Shown one piece after another: positions 52,553-60,269 of a stretch of DNA of 64,000 bases; the stretch's first letter is position 1, and each line of letters begins with the position of its first letter. The notes under the pieces are model-generated. The model saw nothing but the letters and a program-made list of their open reading frames with translations, was not told the DNA's origin and ran no database searches. Source of the stretch: Variovorax sp. DXTD-1 (lineage in GTDB: Bacteria > Pseudomonadota > Gammaproteobacteria > Burkholderiales > Burkholderiaceae_C). Position numbers and translations under genes: made by a program. The DNA is taken from NCBI RefSeq assembly GCF_003984625.1, contig NZ_RWKH01000020.1, forward strand, positions 1 through 64,000. Reading direction: 5' to 3'.

Positions 52553-54226
52553 TCAATCCGCCCCAGACCGCCAGACCCGCGCCAGCGCACTGAGTTTCCC
52601 GCGAAACCCCAGCCGATCGTTGGACAGCGCATCGATGAAGTCCGACAGCCGCTGCGACTTCACCATCGTGTAGATCGTGAGCCAGGTCGTGAAGACGAAT
52701 ACGACGCCGAACCAGATCGCCTTGCGCCACAGCGGCGCGTCGGCCTCGGCCAGCAGGTTCATGCCCAGAAAGCCCGTGGTGACGGTGCCGATCAGGCCGA
52801 ACAGCGTGACCACCGTGAGCCGCACCACGGTGCTCGCCTGCCGGCGCAGGCTGTCTGCATCGAGGTAGGTGTTCATGTCGGCAATGCGCGACTTGACCTC
52901 GTCGTAGAGCGGATCGAGCCCCAGGTGCGTGGTGCACATGTGGGAGAGAGCGCGCACCTGCGCCTGTTCGGAAATCTCGTGGAACCAGTAGCGGTGGGTA
53001 AAGCGCAGAAAGCGCTCGAAGCTCGAGCGGATGGCGCGCTTGAACTGCTTCACGCTGGGCGTGCTGCGAATGTCGAGCCGCTTGAGGGCCTCCACCAACT
53101 GGTCGGAGAACATCAGGAGCGATGCCTTCTGGAAATGCGCGATGAGGAACAGCAGGAAGTGCTGGTGCCTGAATTGCGCGAGCACGCCGCGGTCGCGGCA
53201 GCAGAAGAATTCGGAGCGTGCATCGCCCACCACGATCAGCGCGTGGCCGTTGCACAGGTAGCGCGTGTTCGGCGCCGCGCCTGCGTCGACCCAGAAGCGG
53301 TCGTAGCAGTACTTGTGCTCGAAGTCTGCAAGGTGCTGATCCGCATAGGGCAGGTGGGCATCGCGGGTCGCATCGGCTTCGGCGGCGCCGGTGACGAGGC
53401 CGAGCCGGATGAAGTCGTTGCGCGAAAGGCGCTTCGGATCGTCGAGCGAAAGGTATGCCATCACGGGCATGCGGTAGTACTCGATCTGCCGGTAGCGCAG
53501 CACACCCGGGTCGTCGGAATGATCGCTCACCAGCGGCTGCATCAGGTAGGCCCAGTGGGCCGAAATGCGCGGCGCGCGATGCTCGGCCACATGCGAGAGA
53601 AATGCGTCGCGCTGCTGCGCATCCGATCGCGCAAGCACGCTGCCGTCGGCGGCCAGCCACTCGACGCTGGCCATGCAATGCAGCGCGCCGCCGTCGGCGC
53701 TCCAGCCAGCGGGGTAGGCGCGGCCGAAGCGGTAGAGCAGGTCTTGCGCCTGCGCAAGGCTCAGGTTGTCCGCGCCGACTTCGAGGTTGAGCAGCACCAC
53801 GTCGATGTCGAAGAAAAAGTACAGGTCGCAATGCACCACGTCGAGCGTGATCGGCGCGTCGCCGGCCTGCGGCACCATGCGCACGGCCGCAACGTCGCGC
53901 CGCCTAAAGATGCGCATCGGCGAATCGCCATCGTTGCCGCCTTCCTCGCCGCTCTTGCCCTTGGAGCGGCCCTCGCCGTACAGAAAGCGCTGCACATACG
54001 GCAGGAAGCTCACGAACTCGTTGTAGTGGCGCTCGTGAAAGCGGCTGCTGTCGCCGGTGTATTCGTCGATCTCCTCGCGCCAGGGCGATGCATCGCCCAT
54101 CTCGCGCAGCACGTGCCAGGGGCCGTGGTGCGCGGGCTTGGCATCGGGCGCCGGCATCAGCCGCAAGGGCCAGAGCAGGGCTTGCCTGAAATGCTGCACG
54201 GCGGGCGCTGAGGATGTATTGGGCAT
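52553..54226 (-). CDS. CorA-like divalent cation transport family protein, long form
   Basis: 557 residues, well above the usual 315-370. The C-terminus carries two membrane helices with the CorA selectivity motif G-M-N in F-L-G-M-N-L-L between them, followed by a basic cytoplasmic end. The long N-terminal cytosolic part (about 450 residues) has D-V-V-H-C-D-L-Y-F-F-F-D-I-D-V-V-L-L-N-L-E-V and several aromatic stretches, but only weak likeness to the CorA funnel. TACACT on the minus strand ends six bases before the ATG. Confidence 0.8.
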   Translation of the reverse strand: MPNTSSAPAVQHFRQALLWPLRLMPAPDAKPAHHGPWHVLREMGDASPWREEIDEYTGDSSRFHERHYNEFVSFLPYVQRFLYGEGRSKGKSGEEGGNDGDSPMRIFRRRDVAAVRMVPQAGDAPITLDVVHCDLYFFFDIDVVLLNLEVGADNLSLAQAQDLLYRFGRAYPAGWSADGGALHCMASVEWLAADGSVLARSDAQQRDAFLSHVAEHRAPRISAHWAYLMQPLVSDHSDDPGVLRYRQIEYYRMPVMAYLSLDDPKRLSRNDFIRLGLVTGAAEADATRDAHLPYADQHLADFEHKYCYDRFWVDAGAAPNTRYLCNGHALIVVGDARSEFFCCRDRGVLAQFRHQHFLLFLIAHFQKASLLMFSDQLVEALKRLDIRSTPSVKQFKRAIRSSFERFLRFTHRYWFHEISEQAQVRALSHMCTTHLGLDPLYDEVKSRIADMNTYLDADSLRRQASTVVRLTVVTLFGLIGTVTTGFLGMNLLAEADAPLWRKAIWFGVVFVFTTWLTIYTMVKSQRLSDFIDALSNDRLGFRGKLSALARVWRSGAD

Positions 54227-54232
54227 CGCTCC

Positions 54233-54238
54233 AGTGTA
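54233..54238 (-). promoter_or_regulatory. -10-like element of the CorA-like gene
   Basis: TACACT on the minus strand ends six bases before the ATG at 54226; no ribosome site between. Possible leaderless transcript. Confidence 0.35.
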
Positions 54239-54253
54239 GGCAGGAGGTGCCTA

Positions 54254-54271
54254 CCTAGGGGAATCCCTAGG
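54254..54271. promoter_or_regulatory. palindrome beside the kgu-like operon promoter
   Basis: CCTAGGG-GAAT-CCCTAGG, perfect seven-base arms, six bases upstream of the PtxS-type operator. It could be a second protein-binding site for either divergent gene. No T run follows, so it is unlikely to be a terminator. Confidence 0.5.
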
Positions 54272-54277
54272 CTGCTC

Positions 54278-54291
54278 TGAAACCGGTTTCA
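54278..54291. promoter_or_regulatory. PtxS-type LacI-family operator
   Basis: TGAAACCGGTTTCA, a perfect 14-base palindrome with central CG, identical to the PtxS operator described in Pseudomonas. TATAAG (54292-54297) directly after may be the -10. The site precedes the ABC-kgu operon whose last gene encodes a LacI-family regulator. Confidence 0.8.
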
Positions 54292-54349
54292 TATAAGCTG
54301 CAAGCATTGCTTTCGAAGCATGCGCACGGCAACGCCCGTGCTCGCACCC

Positions 54350-55021
54350 ATGAACTACCAGTTTCAATTCGACGCCGTCTTCGCTGCCTGGCCGCTGCTG
54401 CTCAAGGGCACCTGGATCACGATTCAGCTTTCGCTTTCCGCCACGCTGATCGGCCTGGTGGTCGCCATCTTCTGCGCCTGGGGCAAGACCTCGGGGCCGG
54501 GGTGGCTGCGCTTTGTCATCAATGCGTACATCGAGGTCATCCGCAATACGCCGTTCCTGGTGCAGCTGTTCTTTTTCTTCTTCGCGCTGCCGGCCATCGG
54601 CCTGCGCTGGTCGCCGCAAACAGCCGCGCTGGTGGCCATGGTGGTGAACCTCGGCGCGTATGCGACCGAGATCATCCGCGCGGGCATCGAGTCGATTCCC
54701 AAGGGACAGATCGAGGCGGGCAGGGCGCTCAACCTCAAGCCCTGGGAGATCTTCCGCTTCGTGATCATCAAGCCCGCGCTCAAGGCCATTTACCCGGCAC
54801 TCACGAGCCAGTTCATCCTGCTGATGCTGAGCTCGGCCGTGGTGTCGGTCATCTCGGCCGACGACCTGACCTCGGTGGCCGCCAACCTGCAGTCGCAAAC
54901 CTTCCGCAGCTTCGAGATCTACATCGTGGTGGCTGCCATCTACCTCGCGCTGGCACTGGCCTTCTCGGCCATGTTCAAGCTGATCTACAAGCGCACGCTC
55001 AACTATCCGGACCGCCGGTAA
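54350..55021 (+). CDS. ABC transporter permease, polar amino acid (HisM) family
   Basis: 223 residues with about five membrane helices and the family EAA loop (E-A-G-R-A-L-N-L-K-P-W-E-I-F-R). The N-terminal G-T-W-I-T-I-Q-L-S and Y-I-E-V-I-R-N-T-P-F-L-V-Q-L are typical of PAAT permeases. The start at M-N-Y-Q-F is preferred; an ATG at 54320 would add ten residues. It is the first gene after the PtxS-type operator and its operon continues with sugar-acid genes, so the cargo is probably not an amino acid. Confidence 0.9.
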   Translation: MNYQFQFDAVFAAWPLLLKGTWITIQLSLSATLIGLVVAIFCAWGKTSGPGWLRFVINAYIEVIRNTPFLVQLFFFFFALPAIGLRWSPQTAALVAMVVNLGAYATEIIRAGIESIPKGQIEAGRALNLKPWEIFRFVIIKPALKAIYPALTSQFILLMLSSAVVSVISADDLTSVAANLQSQTFRSFEIYIVVAAIYLALALAFSAMFKLIYKRTLNYPDRR

Positions 55022-55048
55022 TTCGCTGCGGACGGAGCCAGACCCATC

Positions 55049-55702
55049 ATGCGTACCTTCGGTTTTCCCGAATTCCTGTTCATTCTCGAAGCGGCCAAGT
55101 GGACGCTGGCGCTCTCGGCCATTGCATTCGTCGGCGGCGCAATCCTCGGCTTGATCATCGCGCTCATGCGCACGTCCGAGTCGGCGTGGGCACGCGGGGT
55201 ATCGACCACCTTCATCCAGATTTTCCAGGGCACGCCGCTGCTGCTGCAGCTGTTCCTGGTGTTCTTCGGCGCGCCGGTGCTGGGGCTGGACATCAACCCA
55301 TGGGTTGCCGCGGGCGTGGCGCTCATCCTCAACAGCGCGGCCTTCCTCGGCGAAATCTGGCGCGGCTGCATCGAGGCCGTTCCGCGCGGCCAGTGGGAAG
55401 CCGCCGAGGCGCTGAGCCTCAAGTACAGCGCGCGCATGCGCGACGTGGTGTTGCCGCAGGCTTTCAAGATTGCGCTGGCGCCCACGGTCGGCTACCTCGT
55501 GCAGATCATCAAGGGCACCTCGCTCGCGGCCATCATCGGCTTCGTGGAGGTCACGCGCGCGGGGCAAATCGTCAACAACGCCACCTTCCAGCCGCTCGTC
55601 GTGTTCTCGGTGGTGGCGGCCATCTACTTTGCGATCTGCTGGCCGCTCTCGTTGCTGGCCGGGCGCATGGAACGCAAGCGCGCACAGGCGCTCGCAAGAT
55701 GA
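55049..55702 (+). CDS. ABC transporter permease, polar amino acid (HisQ) family
   Basis: 217 residues with about five membrane helices. The family marks are F-I-Q-I-F-Q-G-T-P-L-L-L-Q-L near the start and the EAA loop in E-A-A-E-A-L-S-L-K-Y-S-A-R-M. It forms the transport channel with the preceding permease, 27 bases upstream. A structured element separates it from the binding-protein gene. Confidence 0.9.
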   Translation: MRTFGFPEFLFILEAAKWTLALSAIAFVGGAILGLIIALMRTSESAWARGVSTTFIQIFQGTPLLLQLFLVFFGAPVLGLDINPWVAAGVALILNSAAFLGEIWRGCIEAVPRGQWEAAEALSLKYSARMRDVVLPQAFKIALAPTVGYLVQIIKGTSLAAIIGFVEVTRAGQIVNNATFQPLVVFSVVAAIYFAICWPLSLLAGRMERKRAQALAR

Positions 55703-55704
55703 AA

Positions 55705-55800
55705 ACTCCCCCAGTCTTCGCGCACTTCGTGTCGCTTTCGCCAACCCCCTCGCCGGGGGCAACACCAGCGGCCCGGCAAAGCCGGTTCCGCGGTGTTCCA
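55705..55800. repeat. structured intergenic element inside the operon
   Basis: It contains CCCCC-TCGCC-GGGGG and a nested stem: AACACCAGCGG (55761-55771) pairs with CCGCGGTGTT (55788-55797) around CCGGC-AAA-GCCGG. It resembles a dispersed Comamonadaceae repeat I recall; one copy here. It lies between a permease gene and the binding-protein gene and could protect or attenuate the message. Confidence 0.5.
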
Positions 55801-55867
55801 CGAATCGATCGTCAATCACGCTGATTTTTTCTCGTCGCTTCCTTTTCATTTTCAGGAGACACATCCA

Positions 55868-56665
55868 ATGATCCGTACCACCACCCGCCGCGTTGCGCTG
55901 GCAGCCCTTGGCCTTGGCGCCGCGCTCACCGTGTTCGCACCCTTCGCATCCGCCCAATCCGTGGCCGACATCAAGAAGAAGGGCGAGATCACCATCGGCA
56001 TGCTGGTCGACTTTCCGCCCTACGGCACCACCAACGCGCAGAACCAGCCCGACGGCTATGACGCCGACGTGGCCAAGCTGCTCGCGAAAGAGTGGGGCGT
56101 CAAAGCCAACATCGTGCCGGTGACCGGCCCGAACCGCATTCCCTTCCTGCTGACCAACAAGGTCGACCTGCTGGTCGCCTCGCTGGCCATCACGCCCGAG
56201 CGCGCCAAGCAGGTGCAGTTCTCGCAGCCCTACGCGGCCGCCACCATCGTGCTGTACGGCGCCACCAAGACGCCCATCAAGGCTGCAGCCGACCTGAAGG
56301 GCCTGCGCGTGGGCGTGGCCCGCGCTTCGACGCAAGACGTGGCGGTGACCAAGGCCGCGCCCGAAGGCACCGAAATCCGCCGCTTCGACGACGACGCCTC
56401 GGCCATGCAGGCGCTGATCTCGGGTCAGGTCGACGCCATCGGCTGCTCGGTGACCGTGGCGGCGCAAATTGCCAAGCGCGTGCCCGCCGGCAGCTACGAA
56501 AACAAGTTCACGCTGGTGCAGCAATCGATGGGCATCGCGATGCGCCCGGGCCAGGAAGAGCTGCACAAGGCGGTCAACGAGTTCGTTGCCAAGAACACCG
56601 CCAATGGCGAGCTCAACAAGCTCTACCAGAAGTGGCTGCAAGCCGACCTGCCGAAGATGCAGTGA
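55868..56665 (+). CDS. ABC transporter periplasmic substrate-binding protein (SBP_bac_3)
   Basis: 265 residues. The signal peptide ends A-S-A-Q. The mature protein starts V-A-D-I-K-K-K-G-E-I-T-I-G-M-L-V-D-F-P-P-Y-G, the family 3 pattern, with D-G-Y-D-A-D-V-A and L-K-G-L-R-V-G-V-A-R-A. The usual aromatic and Asp pocket positions for alpha-amino groups are partly replaced, in keeping with a non-amino-acid ligand, though this cannot be settled by eye. CAGGAGAC supports the start at 55868. The predicted cargo from context is 2-ketogluconate. Confidence 0.9.
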   Translation: MIRTTTRRVALAALGLGAALTVFAPFASAQSVADIKKKGEITIGMLVDFPPYGTTNAQNQPDGYDADVAKLLAKEWGVKANIVPVTGPNRIPFLLTNKVDLLVASLAITPERAKQVQFSQPYAAATIVLYGATKTPIKAAADLKGLRVGVARASTQDVAVTKAAPEGTEIRRFDDDASAMQALISGQVDAIGCSVTVAAQIAKRVPAGSYENKFTLVQQSMGIAMRPGQEELHKAVNEFVAKNTANGELNKLYQKWLQADLPKMQ

Positions 56666-56700
56666 ACCGCAAGGGCTGAAGAAGAAAAGGGAATCCTGGC

Positions 56701-57456
56701 ATGACGACGGAATCGATCATCCGCATGGAAGCGGTCAACAAGTGGTACGGTGAATTCCAGGTGTTGACCGGCATCGACCTGTCGGTGCGCCAGGGTGAAC
56801 GCATCGTGATCTGCGGGCCTTCGGGCTCGGGCAAATCGACGCTCATCCGCTGCATCAACCGGCTCGAAACGGTGCAGAAGGGCCGGATCGTGGTCGACGG
56901 CATCGACCTTACGGCCGGCGGCAAGAACGTGGATGCGGTGCGTGCCGAAGTGGGCATGGTGTTTCAGCAGTTCAACCTGTTTCCGCACCTCACCATTCTG
57001 GAAAACTGCACGCTCGCGCCGATGCGCTCGCGCGGCATGAGCAAGGCGCAGGCGGAAGAGGTGGCCATGAAGTACCTCACGCGCGTGCGCATTCCGGAGC
57101 AGGCCAGCAAGTATCCGAGCCAGCTTTCCGGCGGGCAGCAGCAGCGCGTGGCCATTGCGCGCGCGCTGTGCATGACGCCCAAGATCATGCTGTTCGACGA
57201 GCCCACCTCGGCGCTCGACCCCGAGATGGTCAAGGAAGTGCTCGACACCATGATCGGCCTGGCCGAAGACGGCATGACCATGCTGTGCGTGACCCACGAA
57301 ATGGGCTTTGCCCGCAGCGTGGCCGACCGGGTGATCTTCATGGCCGAAGGCAAGATCGTCGAGCAGGCGCCGCCGCAGGAATTCTTCAGCAATCCGCAGA
57401 ACGAAAAAACGCGCCAGTTCCTCGGCCAGATCCTGAGCTCGCACCAAGCCCACTGA
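56701..57456 (+). CDS. ABC transporter ATP-binding protein, polar amino acid family
   Basis: 251 residues. Walker A is G-P-S-G-S-G-K-S-T, the signature Q-L-S-G-G-Q-Q-Q-R-V-A-I-A-R-A-L, Walker B M-L-F-D-E-P-T-S-A-L-D-P-E-M, and the switch His in V-T-H-E-M-G-F-A-R. It is a GlnQ/HisP-type ATPase that drives the two permeases. The stop overlaps the next start (ATG 57456) with TGATG, so transport and catabolic genes are coupled. Confidence 0.94.
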   Translation: MTTESIIRMEAVNKWYGEFQVLTGIDLSVRQGERIVICGPSGSGKSTLIRCINRLETVQKGRIVVDGIDLTAGGKNVDAVRAEVGMVFQQFNLFPHLTILENCTLAPMRSRGMSKAQAEEVAMKYLTRVRIPEQASKYPSQLSGGQQQRVAIARALCMTPKIMLFDEPTSALDPEMVKEVLDTMIGLAEDGMTMLCVTHEMGFARSVADRVIFMAEGKIVEQAPPQEFFSNPQNEKTRQFLGQILSSHQAH

Positions 57457-58199
57457 TGTCTTTTCAGGTACTGATTTCTCTGTCGTCCTTCGGTGCGGCC
57501 GAGGTGGGCCGGCATGGCCAGCTCTGGTGCTCGCAGCTGGCGCTCGAGGCGGGGGCCGATTCGGTCGAGGTGCGCGGCGAGATGCTGCGCAACTCCGATG
57601 CGGAACTGCCTTCTCTGGCAGGGCTGGCGTCTGTGTATTCCAGCCCCGAAGGCCTCTGGGCCGAAGGCGGCTGGCTCGACAGCGCCGCACTGGCGCGCGG
57701 CATTACCGCCGCAACCAGGCTGGGCGCCAAACGGCTCAAGATGTCGATCGGCGATTTTCGTGCGTCGTCTCACGGGTCGCTTTGGGGCCTGAAGGTGCAG
57801 CTTGCCGAGACGCGTGTCGAACTGCTGATCGAAAACGACCAGACGGTGCGCGCCGGCACGCTGCCCGCGCTGCAGACCTTCTTCGACGTGGCCGACCGTG
57901 CCGGCGTCGAACTCGGCATGACCTTCGACATGGGCAACTGGCACTGGCTGGGCGAGTGCCCGCTGCAGGCGGCACAGGCGCTTGCGCATCGCGTGCGCTA
58001 CGTGCATTGCAAGGGCGCGCAGCGCCTGCCGCACAAGTGGGTGGCGGTGCCGCTGGGCGACTCGGCCGCGCCGTGGCGCGCCGTGCTGCGCGCGCTGCCG
58101 GCCGATGTGCCGCATGCCATCGAATACCCCCTGGTGGGTGACGACCTGCTGGCCGTCACACGCACGCAAATCGATTTCATCCGCTCCGCGCGAGCTTAG
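57456..58199 (+). CDS. sugar-phosphate isomerase/epimerase-like TIM barrel, KguE-like
   Basis: 247 residues of the xylose-isomerase-like AP endonuclease 2 barrel: S-V-E-V-R-G-E near the start, L-L-I-E-N-D-Q-T and T-F-D-M-G-N-W-H-W with metal-type Glu, Asp and His, then Y-V-H-C-K-G and a late Glu in A-I-E-Y-P. In Pseudomonas the first gene of the 2-ketogluconate operon, kguE, encodes such a protein of uncertain step. Position before a PfkB kinase and a reductase fits kguE. Start overlaps the ATPase stop. Confidence 0.82.
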   Translation: MSFQVLISLSSFGAAEVGRHGQLWCSQLALEAGADSVEVRGEMLRNSDAELPSLAGLASVYSSPEGLWAEGGWLDSAALARGITAATRLGAKRLKMSIGDFRASSHGSLWGLKVQLAETRVELLIENDQTVRAGTLPALQTFFDVADRAGVELGMTFDMGNWHWLGECPLQAAQALAHRVRYVHCKGAQRLPHKWVAVPLGDSAAPWRAVLRALPADVPHAIEYPLVGDDLLAVTRTQIDFIRSARA

Positions 58200-58205
58200 A
58201 AATAC

Positions 58206-59159
58206 ATGACTGAACCGACCGCTTTCGACGTTGCCCTGTTCGGCGAGGCCATGCTGCTGCTCGTGGCCGACCGGCCCGGCCCGCTGGAAAACGCAGAGGC
58301 GTTCTACAAGCGCACTGCCGGTGCCGAGACCAATGTGGCCATCGGCCTTTCGCGCCTCGGCCTCAAGGTGGGCTGGGCCAGCCGGCTCGGCACCGACTCG
58401 ATGGGGCGCTATCTGATTGCGACGATGAAAGCCGAGGGCATCGACTGCTCGCACGTGATCTGCGACCCCGCGCAGCGCACCGGATTCCAGTTCAAGGGAC
58501 GGGTCACCGATGGCAGCGATCCGCCGGTCGAATACCACCGCAAGGGGTCGGCCGCGAGCCACATGGGCCCGGCCGATGTCGATGAAGCCTGGCTGCGTTC
58601 GGCGCGCCACCTGCATGCCACGGGCGTGTTCCCGGCCATCTCCGACACCAGCCTGCAGGCGGCGCTCAAGACGATGGACGTGATGCGTGCAGCTGGCCGC
58701 ACCATCTCGTTCGACACCAACCTGCGGCCCACGCTCTGGCCGTCGACCGACACCATGCGCCACTGGATCAACGAGCTGGCCTCGCGCGCCGACTGGGTGC
58801 TGCCCGGCATCGAAGAGGGTCTGCTGCTCACCGGCCATACCCAGCCCGAAGACGTGGCGCGCTTCTACCGCGAGCGCGGTGCCAAGCTGGTGGTCGTCAA
58901 GCTCGGTTCCGAAGGCGCCTACTACGACAGCGACGTGGCCGGCACCGGACGCATCGAGGGTTTTCCGGTGAAGGAAGTGGTCGATACCGTGGGCGCGGGC
59001 GACGGCTTTGCGGCCGGCGTGGTGAGCGCACTGCTCGAAGGCAAGAGCGTGCCCGAGGCCGTGCGCCGCGGTGCCTGGATCGGCGCACGCGCGGTGCAGG
59101 TGCTGGGCGATACCGAAGGCTTGCCGACGCGCGCCGAACTTGAAGAAGCAGGACTCTGA
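58206..59159 (+). CDS. PfkB-family sugar kinase, 2-ketogluconokinase (KguK-like)
   Basis: 317 residues. The PfkB signatures are G-A-E-T-N-V-A-I-G-L-S-R-L-G near residue 38 and D-T-V-G-A-G-D-G-F-A-A-G-V with the catalytic Asp. The closest named relatives by motif are 2-keto-3-deoxygluconate kinase and 2-ketogluconate kinase. The neighbouring reductase, the TIM barrel gene and the PtxS-type regulator favour phosphorylation of 2-ketogluconate at C6. KdgK activity cannot be excluded. It starts six bases after kguE. Confidence 0.85.
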   Translation: MTEPTAFDVALFGEAMLLLVADRPGPLENAEAFYKRTAGAETNVAIGLSRLGLKVGWASRLGTDSMGRYLIATMKAEGIDCSHVICDPAQRTGFQFKGRVTDGSDPPVEYHRKGSAASHMGPADVDEAWLRSARHLHATGVFPAISDTSLQAALKTMDVMRAAGRTISFDTNLRPTLWPSTDTMRHWINELASRADWVLPGIEEGLLLTGHTQPEDVARFYRERGAKLVVVKLGSEGAYYDSDVAGTGRIEGFPVKEVVDTVGAGDGFAAGVVSALLEGKSVPEAVRRGAWIGARAVQVLGDTEGLPTRAELEEAGL

Positions 59160-59161
59160 CA

Positions 59162-60145
59162 ATGACCGACAAGAAGAACGTGCTTGTCTTCAGGGCGCTG
59201 CCCGAAGACCAGCTCGCGCGCCTGCAGGCCGCGCACCATGTGACCGTTGCCGATCCGCGCAAGGAGCCGGAGGCCTTTGGCGCCGCGCTCGGCACCGCGA
59301 ACGGACTGATCGGTTCGAGCTACAACATCGACGCCGCGCTGCTCGATGCGGCGCCCCAGCTCAAGGTGATCTCGAGCGTATCGGTCGGTATCGACAACTA
59401 TCCGCTGGCCGAGCTGCACAAGCGCGGCATCGTGCTGTGCCACACGCCCGACGTGCTGACCGAGACGGTGGCCGACACGGTGTTCGCCATCTTGATGGCC
59501 ACGCAGCGCCGCGTCGTCGAGCTCTCGAACCTCGTGCGCGAAGGCCGCTGGACCAAGAACATCGGCGAAGAGTTCTTCGGCACCGACGTGCACGGCAAGA
59601 CGCTGGGCGTTCTCGGCTTTGGCCGCATCGGCCAGGCCGTGGCACGGCGCGCGGCGCTGGGTTTCGGCATGCCGGTGCTCTACCACTCGCGCCGGCCGGT
59701 CGACCTGGCCGCGCAGGCGCCCGAGCTGCAGGGCCGGGCCACGCATACACCGCTTGACGAACTGCTCTCGCGTTCGGACATCGTGCTGGCGATGCTGCCG
59801 CTGACCGATGCGACGCGCGGCATGATCGATGCCGGCTTCTTTGCACGCATGAAGCCGGGGGCGTCTTTCATCAATGGCGGCCGTGGAGCCACCGTGAACG
59901 AAGCTGCCTTGCTCCACGCGCTTGACCATGGCACGCTGCGCGCCGCCGGTCTCGACGTGTTTGCGAAAGAACCGCTGCCCGCCGATTCGCCGCTGCGCAC
60001 CCATCCGCGCGTCACGCCGCTGCCGCACATTGGTTCGGCCACGCATGAGACGCGGCATGCGATGGCGGAGCTGGCAACCACGAACCTGCTGCAGGTGTTG
60101 GCCGGCGAGAAGCCGACGGCGCCGTACGACACGGCGGCTGCATGA
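59162..60145 (+). CDS. D-2-hydroxyacid dehydrogenase, 2-keto-6-phosphogluconate reductase (KguD-like)
   Basis: 327 residues. The Rossmann motif is L-G-F-G-R-I-G-Q-A-V-A. The catalytic Arg is in N-G-G-R-G-A-T-V-N, the Glu in F-A-K-E-P-L-P and the His in L-P-H-I-G-S-A-T. Glyoxylate/hydroxypyruvate reductases and 2-ketogluconate reductases share these. After KguK, reduction of 2-keto-6-phosphogluconate to 6-phosphogluconate is the natural step, feeding the Entner-Doudoroff or pentose phosphate route. It begins two bases after the kinase stop. Confidence 0.86.
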   Translation: MTDKKNVLVFRALPEDQLARLQAAHHVTVADPRKEPEAFGAALGTANGLIGSSYNIDAALLDAAPQLKVISSVSVGIDNYPLAELHKRGIVLCHTPDVLTETVADTVFAILMATQRRVVELSNLVREGRWTKNIGEEFFGTDVHGKTLGVLGFGRIGQAVARRAALGFGMPVLYHSRRPVDLAAQAPELQGRATHTPLDELLSRSDIVLAMLPLTDATRGMIDAGFFARMKPGASFINGGRGATVNEAALLHALDHGTLRAAGLDVFAKEPLPADSPLRTHPRVTPLPHIGSATHETRHAMAELATTNLLQVLAGEKPTAPYDTAAA

Positions 60146-60161
60146 GGCCCTCGAGGATTTT

Positions 60162-60262
60162 CTCCCTCCCCTTCCGGGGGAGGGCAGGGGTGGGGGCAAG
60201 CGGCGTACCCAATGCGCGCTCTGCCTGCCCCCATCCCAACCTTCCCCCAGCGGGGGAAGGAG
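60162..60262. repeat. REPIN-like pair of inverted GC-rich palindromes
   Basis: Two related 37-base units, 60162-60198 and 60226-60262, lie in opposite orientation with a 27-base spacer. Each has a C-run/G-run hairpin core (CCCCTTCCGGGGG-type) and a GGGGTGGGGGCA tail. They fill the gap between kguD and the regulator gene; the second copy carries GGGGGAAGGAG, which also serves as the regulator's ribosome site. Confidence 0.65.
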
Positions 60263-60269
60263 CAAATCC

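Noticed and set aside
54320..54349. Earlier start codon of the first permease
   Set aside because: Adds ten polar residues before the normal N-terminus and has no ribosome site. Not excluded, but ATG 54350 is preferred.
58206..59159. Kinase as 2-keto-3-deoxygluconate kinase (KdgK)
   Set aside because: Possible by motif, but the PtxS-type operator and KguD-like reductase next to it fit 2-ketogluconate better. Kept as the alternative.
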